64,000 nucleotides of DNA from Prevotella melaninogenica (lineage in GTDB: Bacteria; Bacteroidota; Bacteroidia; Bacteroidales; Bacteroidaceae), in NCBI RefSeq assembly GCF_018128065.1, contig NZ_CP072360.1, positions 1,182,501 to 1,246,500 of the forward strand. Direction: 5' to 3'. Numbering within the stretch: position 1 is the first letter of the stretch; the number at the start of each line of letters is the position of its first letter. This document shows, piece by piece, positions 18,772-27,765 of the stretch. Both the position numbers and the translations under genes were made by a program. The notes under the pieces were generated by a model. The model searched no databases and was not told the origin of the DNA. It saw nothing but the letters and a program-made list of their open reading frames with translations.

Positions 18772-19122
18772 ATGTATTTCACACTTTTTGTTACCGTTTT
18801 GATAACGGCCGCATTCTTGGTAGTAGCAGCTTATGCTATTGCTAAGTGGATTGGTCCGCGTTCATATAATCCGGCGAAGGGTGAGCCTTATGAGTGTGGT
18901 ATCCCGACTTACGGAACCTCTTGGTTGCCAGTGCATATCGGTTACTACCTCTTTGCCATTCTTTTCTTGATGTTTGACGTGGAAACCGTATTCCTCTATC
19001 CATGGGCTGTTGTTGTAAAGACATTTGGACCACTCGCACTTGCTACGATTGGGTTCTTTATGCTGGTATTAGTATTTGGTCTTGCGTATGCTTGGCGGAA
19101 AGGAGCACTTGAATGGAAATAA
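18772..19122 (+). CDS. nuoA: NADH-quinone oxidoreductase-type subunit A
   Basis: Small membrane subunit of complex I, 116 residues with three membrane helices. Family segments are seen: [12 protein letters not shown] in the loop after helix 1 and [20 protein letters not shown] covering helix 2. This subunit helps join the peripheral arm to the membrane arm at the quinone site. It is the first gene of an eleven-subunit operon without nuoE, nuoF or nuoG. Its last 10 nt overlap the nuoB start. Confidence 0.97.
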   Translation: MYFTLFVTVLITAAFLVVAAYAIAKWIGPRSYNPAKGEPYECGIPTYGTSWLPVHIGYYLFAILFLMFDVETVFLYPWAVVVKTFGPLALATIGFFMLVLVFGLAYAWRKGALEWK

Positions 19123-20036
19123 GAAAGCCAAAAATCAAGTCTCTTCCATACGATGAATGGAAAGACAATGACACGCTTAGCAAGATGGCAAGCGAACTGA
19201 ACGATGGTGGGACTAACCTCGTTCTCGGAAACTTGGATCAGCTTATAAACTGGGGGCGTAGCAACTCTCTTTGGTCACTCACCTTCGCTACATCATGCTG
19301 TGGTATTGAGTTTATGTCTGTAGGTTGTGCACGTTACGACTTCTCTCGTTTTGGTTTTGAGGTGACGCGTAACTCTCCACGTCAGGCAGACTTAATTATG
19401 TGTGCGGGTACCATTACAAACAAGATGGCACCAGCTTTGAAGCGTCTTTATGATCAGATGGCTGAACCAAAGTATGTAATTGCTGTTGGTGGTTGTGCTA
19501 TCTCTGGTGGTCCGTTCAAGGATAGTTATCACGTTATGCGTGGTATTGACGAGATTATACCTGTAGATGTTTATATCCCAGGTTGTCCTCCACGTCCTGA
19601 AGCTATCATTTATGGTATGATGCAGCTTCAGCGTAAGGTTAAAGTTGAAAAATTCTTTGGTGGAACCAACCATAAGCAAACTACTGAGGAGCGTGAGTTG
19701 GGTAAGAGTAATGCTGAACTTATCTTCAGTGAGAAGTTAGGTATCAGTCCTGAAGAGATTAAAGAAAAGCGTGAAGCTGCTTGGGATGAATTAAAGAAAC
19801 CTACTCCAAAGCCAGCACGTCCTGTGGTGAAGCCAACTGCTGCTGCAAAGCCTGATAATGCTCCTGCTAAACCAGCAGAGACTACAACTTCTTCTTCTGA
19901 ACCTGTTGCACCAAAGAAAGATACGATTGTCGTTAACCAACCTGTAACAAAAGAAGATGTTGAGAAGTTGGGAAAGGAAATTGATCAGATTGATGCTGCA
20001 AGCAAGACTTCGGACGAGACTTCTACTAACAAATAA
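19113..20036 (+). CDS. nuoB: Complex I subunit B with long C-terminal tail
   Basis: Carries the terminal N2 iron-sulfur cluster that passes electrons to quinone. The Cys ligands are visible in [18 protein letters not shown] (about 68-82), GGCAISGG and [13 protein letters not shown]. The core ends near residue 190. The remaining part includes about 75 residues rich in Pro, Ala, Lys and Thr ([19 protein letters not shown] and onwards), making it 307 residues against about 160-220 in most bacteria. The tail looks disordered and its role is unknown. The ATG overlaps nuoA by 10 nt. Confidence 0.96.
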   Translation: MEIRKPKIKSLPYDEWKDNDTLSKMASELNDGGTNLVLGNLDQLINWGRSNSLWSLTFATSCCGIEFMSVGCARYDFSRFGFEVTRNSPRQADLIMCAGTITNKMAPALKRLYDQMAEPKYVIAVGGCAISGGPFKDSYHVMRGIDEIIPVDVYIPGCPPRPEAIIYGMMQLQRKVKVEKFFGGTNHKQTTEERELGKSNAELIFSEKLGISPEEIKEKREAAWDELKKPTPKPARPVVKPTAAAKPDNAPAKPAETTTSSSEPVAPKKDTIVVNQPVTKEDVEKLGKEIDQIDAASKTSDETSTNK

Positions 20037-20054
20037 TATATAAGGTACGCGAGA

Positions 20055-21629
20055 ATGAAATTAGAAAATAAAGAATTCGGTTTTGATAGCTTTGCTTCAG
20101 AAATGGCAAAGCTAAAGAATGAGAAGCATTTCGATTACCTTGTAACTGTTGTCGGCGAAGACTTTGGTGCAGATGAAGGTCTCGGATGTATCTATATTCT
20201 TGAGAATACAAATACGCATGAACGTTGTTCAGTCAAGCAACTTGCAAAGAAAGTCGGAGAAGAATCTGTTATTCCTTCTGTCTACAACATTTGGGCTGAT
20301 GCTGACCTGTTAGAGCGTGAGGTCTATGACTTCTATGGTGTTAAGTTCCTCGGGCATCCTGATATGCGTCGTCTCTATTTGAGAAATGACTTTCAAGGTT
20401 ACCCACTCCGCAAGGATTATGACATGAATCCTGAAAAGAACATGTATACTACGGAGGATGATATAGAACTCAATACGACCTCAGAGTGGAATCTTAATAA
20501 TATTGGTGAACTTGTTGAAACACAGCATCCGTTGTTTACTGATGATAACTTCGTTGTGAATATTGGTCCTCAGCATCCATCTACCCATGGTGTGCTTCGT
20601 TTGCAGACTGTGCTGAATGGTGAAACTGTAACCAAGATTTATCCACACTTGGGTTATATCCACCGTGGTATTGAGAAGCTTTGTGAGCAGTTTACATATC
20701 CTCAGACCTTGGCATTGACTGACCGTATGAACTATCTGTCAGCAATGATGCATCGTCATGCACTCGTTGGTGTTATTGAGGAAGGTATGGGTATTGAATT
20801 GTCGGAACGCATCCTTTACATCCGTACAATTATGGATGAGTTGCAGCGTATTGACAATCACCTACTTTACACATCTTGTTGTGCTCAGGACTTAGGTGCT
20901 CTCACAGCCTTCCTCTATGGTATGCGTGACCGTGAACATGTACTGAACGTAATGGAGGAGACAACGGGTGGTCGTCTTATCCAGAACTATTATAGAATAG
21001 GTGGTTTGCAGGCAGACATTGATCCAAACTTCGTTTCAAATGTCAAGGAACTTTGCAAATACTTACGTCCAATGGTTCAGGAGTATTTGGATGTTTTTGG
21101 TAATAATGTTATTACCCGTAAGCGTTTCCGTGATGTAGGTGTTATGGATGAGCAGGATTGTATTAATTATGGTGTAACTGGTCCTGCTGGTCGTGCAAGC
21201 GGTTGGAAGAATGATGTGCGTAAGAACCATCCATACGCAATGTATGACAAGGTTGAGTTTGAGCAAATTACCTTGACACATGGTGACTCTATGGATCGTT
21301 ACTATTGTCATATTCAGGAAATTTATCAGAGTCTTAATATCATTGAGCAGCTCATTGATAATATCCCTGAAGGTGAATTCTATATTAAACAGAAACCAAT
21401 CATCAAGGTTCCTGAGGGACAGTGGTACTTCTCTGTTGAGGGTGCAAGTGGTGAGTTTGGTGCATATTTGGATTCACATGGAGACAAAACAGCATATCGT
21501 TTGAAGTTCCGTCCTATGGGTCTAACACTTGTTGGTGCTATGGATAAAATGTTGCGTGGTCAGAAGATTGCCGATTTGGTGACAACTGGTGCTGCACTCG
21601 ACTTTGTTATTCCTGATATTGACCGCTAA
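20055..21629 (+). CDS. nuoCD: Fused complex I subunits C and D
   Basis: Peripheral-arm subunit of 524 residues that forms the quinone pocket with NuoB. The N-terminal NuoC part (about 1-140) includes ADADLLEREVYDFYGVKFLG and GHPDMRRLYL. The NuoD part begins about residue 160 with VVNIGPQHPSTHGVLRLQTV. Further motifs are PHLGYIHRGIEKLCE, DRMNYLSAMMHRHA and, at the end, GAALDFVIPDIDR. C-D fusion occurs in several phyla, including enterobacteria. It sits 18 bp after nuoB in the same operon. Confidence 0.97.
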   Translation: MKLENKEFGFDSFASEMAKLKNEKHFDYLVTVVGEDFGADEGLGCIYILENTNTHERCSVKQLAKKVGEESVIPSVYNIWADADLLEREVYDFYGVKFLGHPDMRRLYLRNDFQGYPLRKDYDMNPEKNMYTTEDDIELNTTSEWNLNNIGELVETQHPLFTDDNFVVNIGPQHPSTHGVLRLQTVLNGETVTKIYPHLGYIHRGIEKLCEQFTYPQTLALTDRMNYLSAMMHRHALVGVIEEGMGIELSERILYIRTIMDELQRIDNHLLYTSCCAQDLGALTAFLYGMRDREHVLNVMEETTGGRLIQNYYRIGGLQADIDPNFVSNVKELCKYLRPMVQEYLDVFGNNVITRKRFRDVGVMDEQDCINYGVTGPAGRASGWKNDVRKNHPYAMYDKVEFEQITLTHGDSMDRYYCHIQEIYQSLNIIEQLIDNIPEGEFYIKQKPIIKVPEGQWYFSVEGASGEFGAYLDSHGDKTAYRLKFRPMGLTLVGAMDKMLRGQKIADLVTTGAALDFVIPDIDR

Positions 21630-21673
21630 CAAGGTTATCATTAAAGTAATCAATTAAGAATTAAAATCATACT

Positions 21674-22771
21674 ATGTTCGATTTTAGAATAGTAACAACA
21701 TGGTTCGATGAGTTGCTCCGCGTCACTTGTGGCTTGAGTAACTTTTGGACCGTTCTGATTGAGTGCGTTGCGGTGGGACTGGCAATACTTCTTGCTTATG
21801 CTCTGCTTGCAATCGTGCTTATCTTTATGGAACGTAAGGTCTGCGCCTACTTCCAGTGCCGTATCGGTCCTGTCAGAGTAGGATGGTGGGGTACCTTGCA
21901 GGTCTTTGCCGATGTGTTGAAGATGTTGATTAAGGAGATTTTTGCTGTTGATAAGGCAGACAAACTGCTTTATTATTTAGCTCCTTTCTTGGTAATCATT
22001 GCATCTGTCGGTACATTCTCTTTCCTTCCTTGGAATAAGGGAGCTAATATCTTAGACTTTAATGTGGGTATATTCCTTGTAACAGCTATTAGTTCAATTG
22101 GTGTTCTTGGAATTTTCCTTGCAGGTTGGGGTAGTAATAATAAGTATTCTGTCCTTTCTGCTATGCGTGGTGGCGTACAGATGATTTCCTATGAGTTGTC
22201 TTTGGGACTTTGCCTTATTTCTGCTGTTATCCTTACCGGTAAGATGCAGATTTCTGGTATTGTTGAAGCGCAAACAGGTCCTTGGCAATGGCTGATAATA
22301 CAAGGGCATATCCCTGCCATTTTGGCTTTCCTTGTGTTCTGTATTTCTGGTAATGCAGAGGCTAACCGTGGTCCATTTGACTTGGCAGAGGCTGAGAGTG
22401 AGTTGACTGCTGGTTACCATACAGAGTATAGCGGTATGGGGTTTGGTTTCTACTATTTGGCAGAGTATCTTAATCTTTTTGTTGTATCAGGAATTGCAAC
22501 TACTGTATTTTTAGGTGGTTGGGCTCCTTTGAACATTGGTTTAGATGGCTTTGATACTGTTATGAATTATATCCCTGGTCTCGTTTGGTTCCTTGGTAAA
22601 ACATTCGTAGTAGTATTCTTGCTGATGTGGATTAAGTGGACATTTCCACGTCTCCGTGTCGATCAGATTCTGAAATTAGAGTGGAAGTATCTTATGCCAC
22701 TATCATTGGTTATCCTCGTGTTGATGACCGTGTGTGTAGCAATGGGTTGGACATTCACTATTAATGGTTAA
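21674..22771 (+). CDS. nuoH: Complex I subunit H
   Basis: Membrane subunit of 365 residues with about eight helices, at the junction with the peripheral arm. Conserved segments are FMERKVCAYFQCRIGPVRVG, GTLQVFADVLKMLIKE and NRGPFDLAEAESELTAGYHT, with the acidic loop that couples quinone reduction to proton movement. It follows nuoCD by 44 bp and is followed by nuoI after 5 bp. Confidence 0.97.
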   Translation: MFDFRIVTTWFDELLRVTCGLSNFWTVLIECVAVGLAILLAYALLAIVLIFMERKVCAYFQCRIGPVRVGWWGTLQVFADVLKMLIKEIFAVDKADKLLYYLAPFLVIIASVGTFSFLPWNKGANILDFNVGIFLVTAISSIGVLGIFLAGWGSNNKYSVLSAMRGGVQMISYELSLGLCLISAVILTGKMQISGIVEAQTGPWQWLIIQGHIPAILAFLVFCISGNAEANRGPFDLAEAESELTAGYHTEYSGMGFGFYYLAEYLNLFVVSGIATTVFLGGWAPLNIGLDGFDTVMNYIPGLVWFLGKTFVVVFLLMWIKWTFPRLRVDQILKLEWKYLMPLSLVILVLMTVCVAMGWTFTING

Positions 22772-22776
22772 AGAGA

Positions 22777-23313
22777 ATGGAAGATAAAAAACAATCATAT
22801 TTTGGTGAGGTCGGGAGCGCAATCAAGACACTTGCTACAGGTATGAAGGTGACAATGAAGGAATACTTCACACCTAAATCTACCGAGCAGTATCCTGAGA
22901 ATCGCAAAACAACCCTTCACGTCGCCAAGCGTCACCGTGGCCGTTTGGTCTTTAAGCGTGACGAGGAAGGAAATCACAAGTGTACTTCTTGTACAATGTG
23001 TGAGAAGGCTTGTCCTAATGGTACTATCAAGATTCTTTCTGAGATGGTTACCAATCCAGAGACAGGTAAGAAAAAGAAGCAGCTCGTTGATTATGAGTAT
23101 GACTTAGGTGATTGCATGTTTTGTGAGTTATGTGTGAATGCCTGCAACTTCGATGCAATTGAGTTTACGAATGACTTCGAGAATTCTGTCTTCGATCGTT
23201 CTAAGTTAGTTCTTCACCTTGATAAAGAAGTCTATGAGGGCGGTTCACTGCCAGGACTTATTGAAGGTGGTGCTGACTGGAAGGTTGGAACATTCAATAC
23301 TAAAAAGAAATAA
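22777..23313 (+). CDS. nuoI: Complex I subunit I (two 4Fe-4S ferredoxin)
   Basis: Iron-sulfur subunit of 178 residues that relays electrons to NuoB. Two cluster motifs are visible: CTSCTMCEKACPNG near residue 68 and CMFCELCVNACNFDAI near 111. The second has Asn after the last Cys, where Pro is usual. An insert GKKKKQLVDYEYDLGD lies between them. With NuoEFG absent, this end of the complex must receive electrons from a donor other than a bound NADH module, possibly ferredoxin or flavodoxin; that is inference. Confidence 0.96.
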   Translation: MEDKKQSYFGEVGSAIKTLATGMKVTMKEYFTPKSTEQYPENRKTTLHVAKRHRGRLVFKRDEEGNHKCTSCTMCEKACPNGTIKILSEMVTNPETGKKKKQLVDYEYDLGDCMFCELCVNACNFDAIEFTNDFENSVFDRSKLVLHLDKEVYEGGSLPGLIEGGADWKVGTFNTKKK

Positions 23314-23325
23314 AGGTTTAGAGAT

Positions 23326-23865
23326 ATGGCAAGATTAATTATGTTTGCGGTACTCGCCGTTATTATATTGGCTTCGGCCGTATTCTGCGTATCGACGAAA
23401 CGTATCATGCGAGCTGCGACAGCATTGCTGTTCGTACTCTTTGGCGTTGCAGGTCTCTACTTCCTGCTTGATTACACATTCCTTGGTGCTACCCAAATCA
23501 GTATTTATGCTGGTGGTATCACAATGATGTATGTTTTTGCTATCCAATTGGTAAGTAAGCGTACATTGCAGGGACTTTCTGAGCGTTGGTTAGGAAAGCG
23601 TACTTTCCTTGCAGCCTTCATAGCTTTAGTTGGATTTGGAACAGTAGTACTCGTTATGTTGAAGAATGAAGTTCTGCGTCAAACTGTTGTGAACGGTGAT
23701 TCTTTATCAAATGAGGTTACAATGGAAACCATTGGTCATAACTTGATGACAGCTGATAAATATGGTTATGTTCTCCCATTCGAGTTCATCTCTGTATTCC
23801 TTTTGGCTTGTATTATCGGTGGCTTGGTTATTTTGAATAACAAAAAGAAGGAGGAAAGCAAATGA
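23326..23865 (+). CDS. nuoJ: Complex I subunit J
   Basis: Membrane subunit of 179 residues with about five helices. Segments such as AVFCVSTKRIMRAATALLFV and ISIYAGGITMMYVFAIQLV match NuoJ. The last four nucleotides (ATGA) overlap the nuoK start, so translation is coupled. Confidence 0.94.
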   Translation: MARLIMFAVLAVIILASAVFCVSTKRIMRAATALLFVLFGVAGLYFLLDYTFLGATQISIYAGGITMMYVFAIQLVSKRTLQGLSERWLGKRTFLAAFIALVGFGTVVLVMLKNEVLRQTVVNGDSLSNEVTMETIGHNLMTADKYGYVLPFEFISVFLLACIIGGLVILNNKKKEESK

Positions 23866-24170
23866 TACCAGTAGGATATTTCTTTGTCCTTAGTGGACTC
23901 TTGTTCTTTATCGGAGTATTTGGTTTTGTAACCCGTCGCAACCTTATTGCAATGCTTATCTCCGTAGAGTTAATTCTCAATAGTGTTGATATCAACTTTG
24001 CTGCATTCAACCGTCTGCTCTTTCCTGATGGATATGAGGGTATGTTCTTCACACTCTTCTCTATCGGTGTAAGCGCTGCAGAATCAGCTGTTGCACTCGC
24101 TATTATCATCAATGTTTACCGTCTTTTCCACAGCGATCAGGTGAACAGTATTGAAAATATGAAATTATAA
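23862..24170 (+). CDS. nuoK: Complex I subunit K
   Basis: Membrane subunit of 102 residues with three helices, the normal length. It contains GVFGFVTRRNLIAMLISVEL and LNSVDINFAAFNR, with the conserved membrane Glu of the antiporter-like chain, and AAESAVALAIIINVYR with the second Glu. It overlaps nuoJ by 4 nt. Confidence 0.97.
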   Translation: MIPVGYFFVLSGLLFFIGVFGFVTRRNLIAMLISVELILNSVDINFAAFNRLLFPDGYEGMFFTLFSIGVSAAESAVALAIIINVYRLFHSDQVNSIENMKL

Positions 24171-24182
24171 AGAGAAACAAAT

Positions 24183-26237
24183 ATGTTTGATTACGCATTT
24201 TTGATACTTCTTCTACCGTTCCTAAGTGCTATTGTGCTTGGCTTGTTCGGAATGAAGATGCCTCGCAAGGTCGCTGGTATCATCGGCACTTGTATTTTGG
24301 GAACACTATTTGTGCTTAGCCTTTATACAGCTTACCATTATTTCTTCTATACTGGTGAATATACAGCTATGGGCGAGACTTTCAACGTAACTGATGGTCG
24401 TTTAGCAAATGGTACATACCCAACTGTTACAGTCTTTAATTTTACATGGTTGAAGTTTACAGAACTTCTGACATTCAACATTGGTTTACGCCTTTCTCCA
24501 ATCAGTGTAATGATGTTGATAGTCATTACTACTGTCAGCTTCATGGTTCACATCTATTCATTCGGCTATATGGCTGAGCGTGATGAGAACTACAAGTTTG
24601 AGGAGTATGAGCATGGTTTCCAGCGTTTCTACGCCTACCTGTCACTCTTCACGATGTCAATGCTTGGACTCGTCGTTTCAACAAATATCTTCCAGATGTA
24701 TCTCTTCTGGGAGTTGGTAGGTGTATGTTCATATCTATTGATAGGATTCTATTATCCAAAGCATACTGCGGTACATGCCAGCAAGAAGGCATTTATTGTA
24801 ACTCGTTTTGCAGACTTATTCTTCTTGATTGGTATTCTGTTCTTCAGCTTCTATGTAGGAACATTCAACTTTGATCTCAACGTCAATCCTGGTCTTACAG
24901 AAACATTAAAGGGTTTGGCAAGTAATCCTACATTAACTTGGGTACTTCCAACAGCACTTTTCTTGATGTTCATTGGTGGTGCTGGTAAGTCTGCTATGTT
25001 CCCATTGCATATCTGGTTGCCAGATGCTATGGAAGGACCAACACCTGTATCTGCTTTGATTCATGCAGCTACAATGGTTGTTGCTGGTGTATTCCAAGTT
25101 GCATCATTGCTGCCTATCTATGTACAGTTTGGCGCACAGGAACAACTTCATTGGATTGCTTGGATTGCAGCTTTCACTGCTTTCTATGCAGCTGCAGTAG
25201 CTTGTGCACAGCGCGATATTAAGCGTGGTTTGGCTTTCTCAACCATCTCACAGATTGCTTATATGCTTGTTGCACTCGGTGTTTGTTTCTACGACAGCAA
25301 GCATGGTTCATTTAATAGTGCTGAGTATCTCCACCACGGAGGTCTTGGTTATATGGCAGCAATGTTCCATCTCTTCACTCATGCAATGTTCAAGGCTTTG
25401 CTTTTCCTTTGCTCTGGTGCTATCATTGTTATCATTGGAAGCAACTTCAAGGATTATATGGGTGGTTTGCACAAATACATGCCAATAACAAATATCTGTT
25501 TCTTGATTGGTTGCTTGGCAATTGCAGGTATTCCTCCATTTGCAGGTTTCTTCTCAAAGGATGAGATTATCTCTGCATGTAATGCACTTCCTGGTGTAGA
25601 AGGACAAGCTTTGAAGTGGATTATGACACTCGTAGCTGGTATGACAGCATTCTATATGTTCCGTCTCTACTACGTAATCTTTTGGGGTGAGTCTTATTAC
25701 GAGCAGGACCCAGAGAATCGTCGTCGTCCACAGGAAGTTCCTTTCGTAATGTGGGGTCCATTGGTATTCCTCGCAATTATTTCTATCACTGCAGGTTGGA
25801 TTCCATTTGGTCACTTTGTTAGTGCCAATGGTCTCAGCTACGATATCCACATCGATTGGAGTATCGCTACAACCAGTATCATTGCAGCAGTCATTGGTAT
25901 AGCTCTTGCAACCTGGATGTATATGGGCAAAAAGCAGCCTGTTGCTGATGCTTTGGCGCGTACATTCCCACGTTTGCACAAAGCTGCCCTTAACAGATTC
26001 TATCTTGATAATGTATGGCAGTTCTTCACACACAAGATCGTGTTCCGTTGCTTCTCTATTCCAATAGCATGGTTTGATCGTCATGTTATTGATGGTACTT
26101 TCAACTTTATGGCTTGGGGTACACAGGAGGCTGGTGAGTCCATCCGTTCATGGCAGAGTGGCGACGTTCGTCAGTATGCCATATGGTTTATCACTGGTGC
26201 AGTAGCATTAACATTAGTATTACTTTGCTTGATTTAA
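24183..26237 (+). CDS. nuoL: Complex I subunit L
   Basis: Largest antiporter-like subunit, 684 residues. It has about fourteen core helices and a long C-terminal extension containing the lateral helix. Family segments seen are FQMYLFWELVGVCSYLLIGF, KSAMFPLHIWLPDAMEGPTP, SALIHAATMVVAGVFQVA and IAGIPPFAGFFSKDEII. The C-terminal portion RTFPRLHKAALNRFYLDNVW precedes a final helix. It forms a proton path at the far end of the membrane arm. It lies 12 bp after nuoK and 4 bp before nuoM. Confidence 0.97.
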   Translation: MFDYAFLILLLPFLSAIVLGLFGMKMPRKVAGIIGTCILGTLFVLSLYTAYHYFFYTGEYTAMGETFNVTDGRLANGTYPTVTVFNFTWLKFTELLTFNIGLRLSPISVMMLIVITTVSFMVHIYSFGYMAERDENYKFEEYEHGFQRFYAYLSLFTMSMLGLVVSTNIFQMYLFWELVGVCSYLLIGFYYPKHTAVHASKKAFIVTRFADLFFLIGILFFSFYVGTFNFDLNVNPGLTETLKGLASNPTLTWVLPTALFLMFIGGAGKSAMFPLHIWLPDAMEGPTPVSALIHAATMVVAGVFQVASLLPIYVQFGAQEQLHWIAWIAAFTAFYAAAVACAQRDIKRGLAFSTISQIAYMLVALGVCFYDSKHGSFNSAEYLHHGGLGYMAAMFHLFTHAMFKALLFLCSGAIIVIIGSNFKDYMGGLHKYMPITNICFLIGCLAIAGIPPFAGFFSKDEIISACNALPGVEGQALKWIMTLVAGMTAFYMFRLYYVIFWGESYYEQDPENRRRPQEVPFVMWGPLVFLAIISITAGWIPFGHFVSANGLSYDIHIDWSIATTSIIAAVIGIALATWMYMGKKQPVADALARTFPRLHKAALNRFYLDNVWQFFTHKIVFRCFSIPIAWFDRHVIDGTFNFMAWGTQEAGESIRSWQSGDVRQYAIWFITGAVALTLVLLCLI

Positions 26238-26241
26238 AAAA

Positions 26242-27753
26242 ATGAGTTGGATATTAACTGTATTTGTAATTATCCCCGTCCTGATGCTTTGTGGCCTTTG
26301 GGTTGCTAAGAATGATAATCAGGTACGTGGCGTGATGGTAGCCGGCTCTACGGCACTTTTGATAGGTGCTATCTGGCTGACCGTTTATTTCGTTCAGCAG
26401 CGCAACGCAGGTAATCATGATGCGATGCTGTTGGCAAATTCTGTCATGTGGTTTAAGCCTCTGAATATAGCCTTTTCTGTAGGTGTAGATGGTATCTCTG
26501 TTGTAATGATTTTGCTCTCCGCAATCATTGTCTTCACAGGTACATTTGCCAGCTGGCAGCTTGAACCAATGAAAAAGGAGTATTTCCTTTGGTTTGTACT
26601 CTTGTCTTCAGGTGTATTTGGCTTCTTTATCTCTACGGATATGTTCACTATGTTCATGTTCTACGAGGTAGCTCTTATTCCTATGTACCTCCTCATCGGT
26701 GTATGGGGTACTGGTCCAAAGGAGTATTCTGCAATGAAGCTTACTCTGATGTTGATGGGTGGTTCTGCACTTTTGGTACTTGGTATCCTCGGTATTTACT
26801 ACTTCAGTGGTGCTACCACAATGGATGTAATCGAGTTGGCACGTTTGCACGCTATGCCAAAGGATGTACAGAACATTTTCTTCCCATTGGTGTTCATTGG
26901 TTTCGGTGTACTTGGTGCATTGTTCCCATTCCACACATGGTCTCCTGACGGTCATGCTTCAGCCCCTACAGCCGTATCAATGCTCCATGCTGGTGTATTG
27001 ATGAAGCTTGGTGGTTATGGTTGCTTGCGTATCGCAATGTTCCTTATGCCTGACGCTTTAGAGATGTGGGCACCTGTATTCCTTGTGTTGACAACAATCT
27101 CTGTGGTATATGGTGCACTTTCAGCTTGTGTTCAGACCGACTTGAAGTATATCAATGCCTACTCTTCAGTTTCACACTGTGGCATGGTACTCTTCGCTTT
27201 GCTTATGACCACACAAACAGCTATCACAGGTGCTATTCTCCAGATGCTTTCACATGGTTTGATGACAGCCTTGTTCTTTGCATGTATCGGTATGATTTAC
27301 CACCGTGCAGGAACACGTGATGTACGTTACCTTGGTGGTTTGATGAAGGTTATCCCATTCTTGGCAGTTTCTTACGTAGTAGCAGGTCTTGCTAACCTTG
27401 GTTTGCCAGGCTTTTCAGGTTTCGTTGCCGAGATGACAATCTTCGTAGGTTCATTTGAGAATGCAGGAACATTCCATCGTGTAGCAACAATCATTGCTTG
27501 TACAGCGATTGTTATCACGGCTGTTTATATCTTGCGAGTAGTAGGAAAGATCCTCTTCCAGACCATTCCAAATAAGAAGTTCTATGAACTGCATGATGCA
27601 ACATGGGACGAGCGCTTCTCTATTGGTGCACTCATCTTCTGTGTAGCAGGTTTGGGTCTTTTCCCATTGTTCTTTGAGAATATGATTATGGATGCGGTTC
27701 ATCCTATCTTTGATCACATTATCACATATATACCAAATTTGGGTAATCTTTAA
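26242..27753 (+). CDS. nuoM: Complex I subunit M
   Basis: Antiporter-like subunit of 503 residues with about fourteen helices. It contains FMFYEVALIPMYLLIGVWG with the key Glu, LGALFPFHTWSPDGHASAP, AVSMLHAGVLMKLGGYGCL and AGLANLGLPGFSGFVAEM. These are the NuoM hallmark segments and distinguish it from NuoL and NuoN. It is followed by nuoN after 12 bp. Confidence 0.97.
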   Translation: MSWILTVFVIIPVLMLCGLWVAKNDNQVRGVMVAGSTALLIGAIWLTVYFVQQRNAGNHDAMLLANSVMWFKPLNIAFSVGVDGISVVMILLSAIIVFTGTFASWQLEPMKKEYFLWFVLLSSGVFGFFISTDMFTMFMFYEVALIPMYLLIGVWGTGPKEYSAMKLTLMLMGGSALLVLGILGIYYFSGATTMDVIELARLHAMPKDVQNIFFPLVFIGFGVLGALFPFHTWSPDGHASAPTAVSMLHAGVLMKLGGYGCLRIAMFLMPDALEMWAPVFLVLTTISVVYGALSACVQTDLKYINAYSSVSHCGMVLFALLMTTQTAITGAILQMLSHGLMTALFFACIGMIYHRAGTRDVRYLGGLMKVIPFLAVSYVVAGLANLGLPGFSGFVAEMTIFVGSFENAGTFHRVATIIACTAIVITAVYILRVVGKILFQTIPNKKFYELHDATWDERFSIGALIFCVAGLGLFPLFFENMIMDAVHPIFDHIITYIPNLGNL

Positions 27754-27765
27754 TAAACTGGCGAA

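Noticed and set aside
25554..26084. 176-residue minus-strand frame inside nuoL
   Set aside because: Antisense shadow of a conserved gene with Cys/Trp/His-rich, non-protein-like composition.
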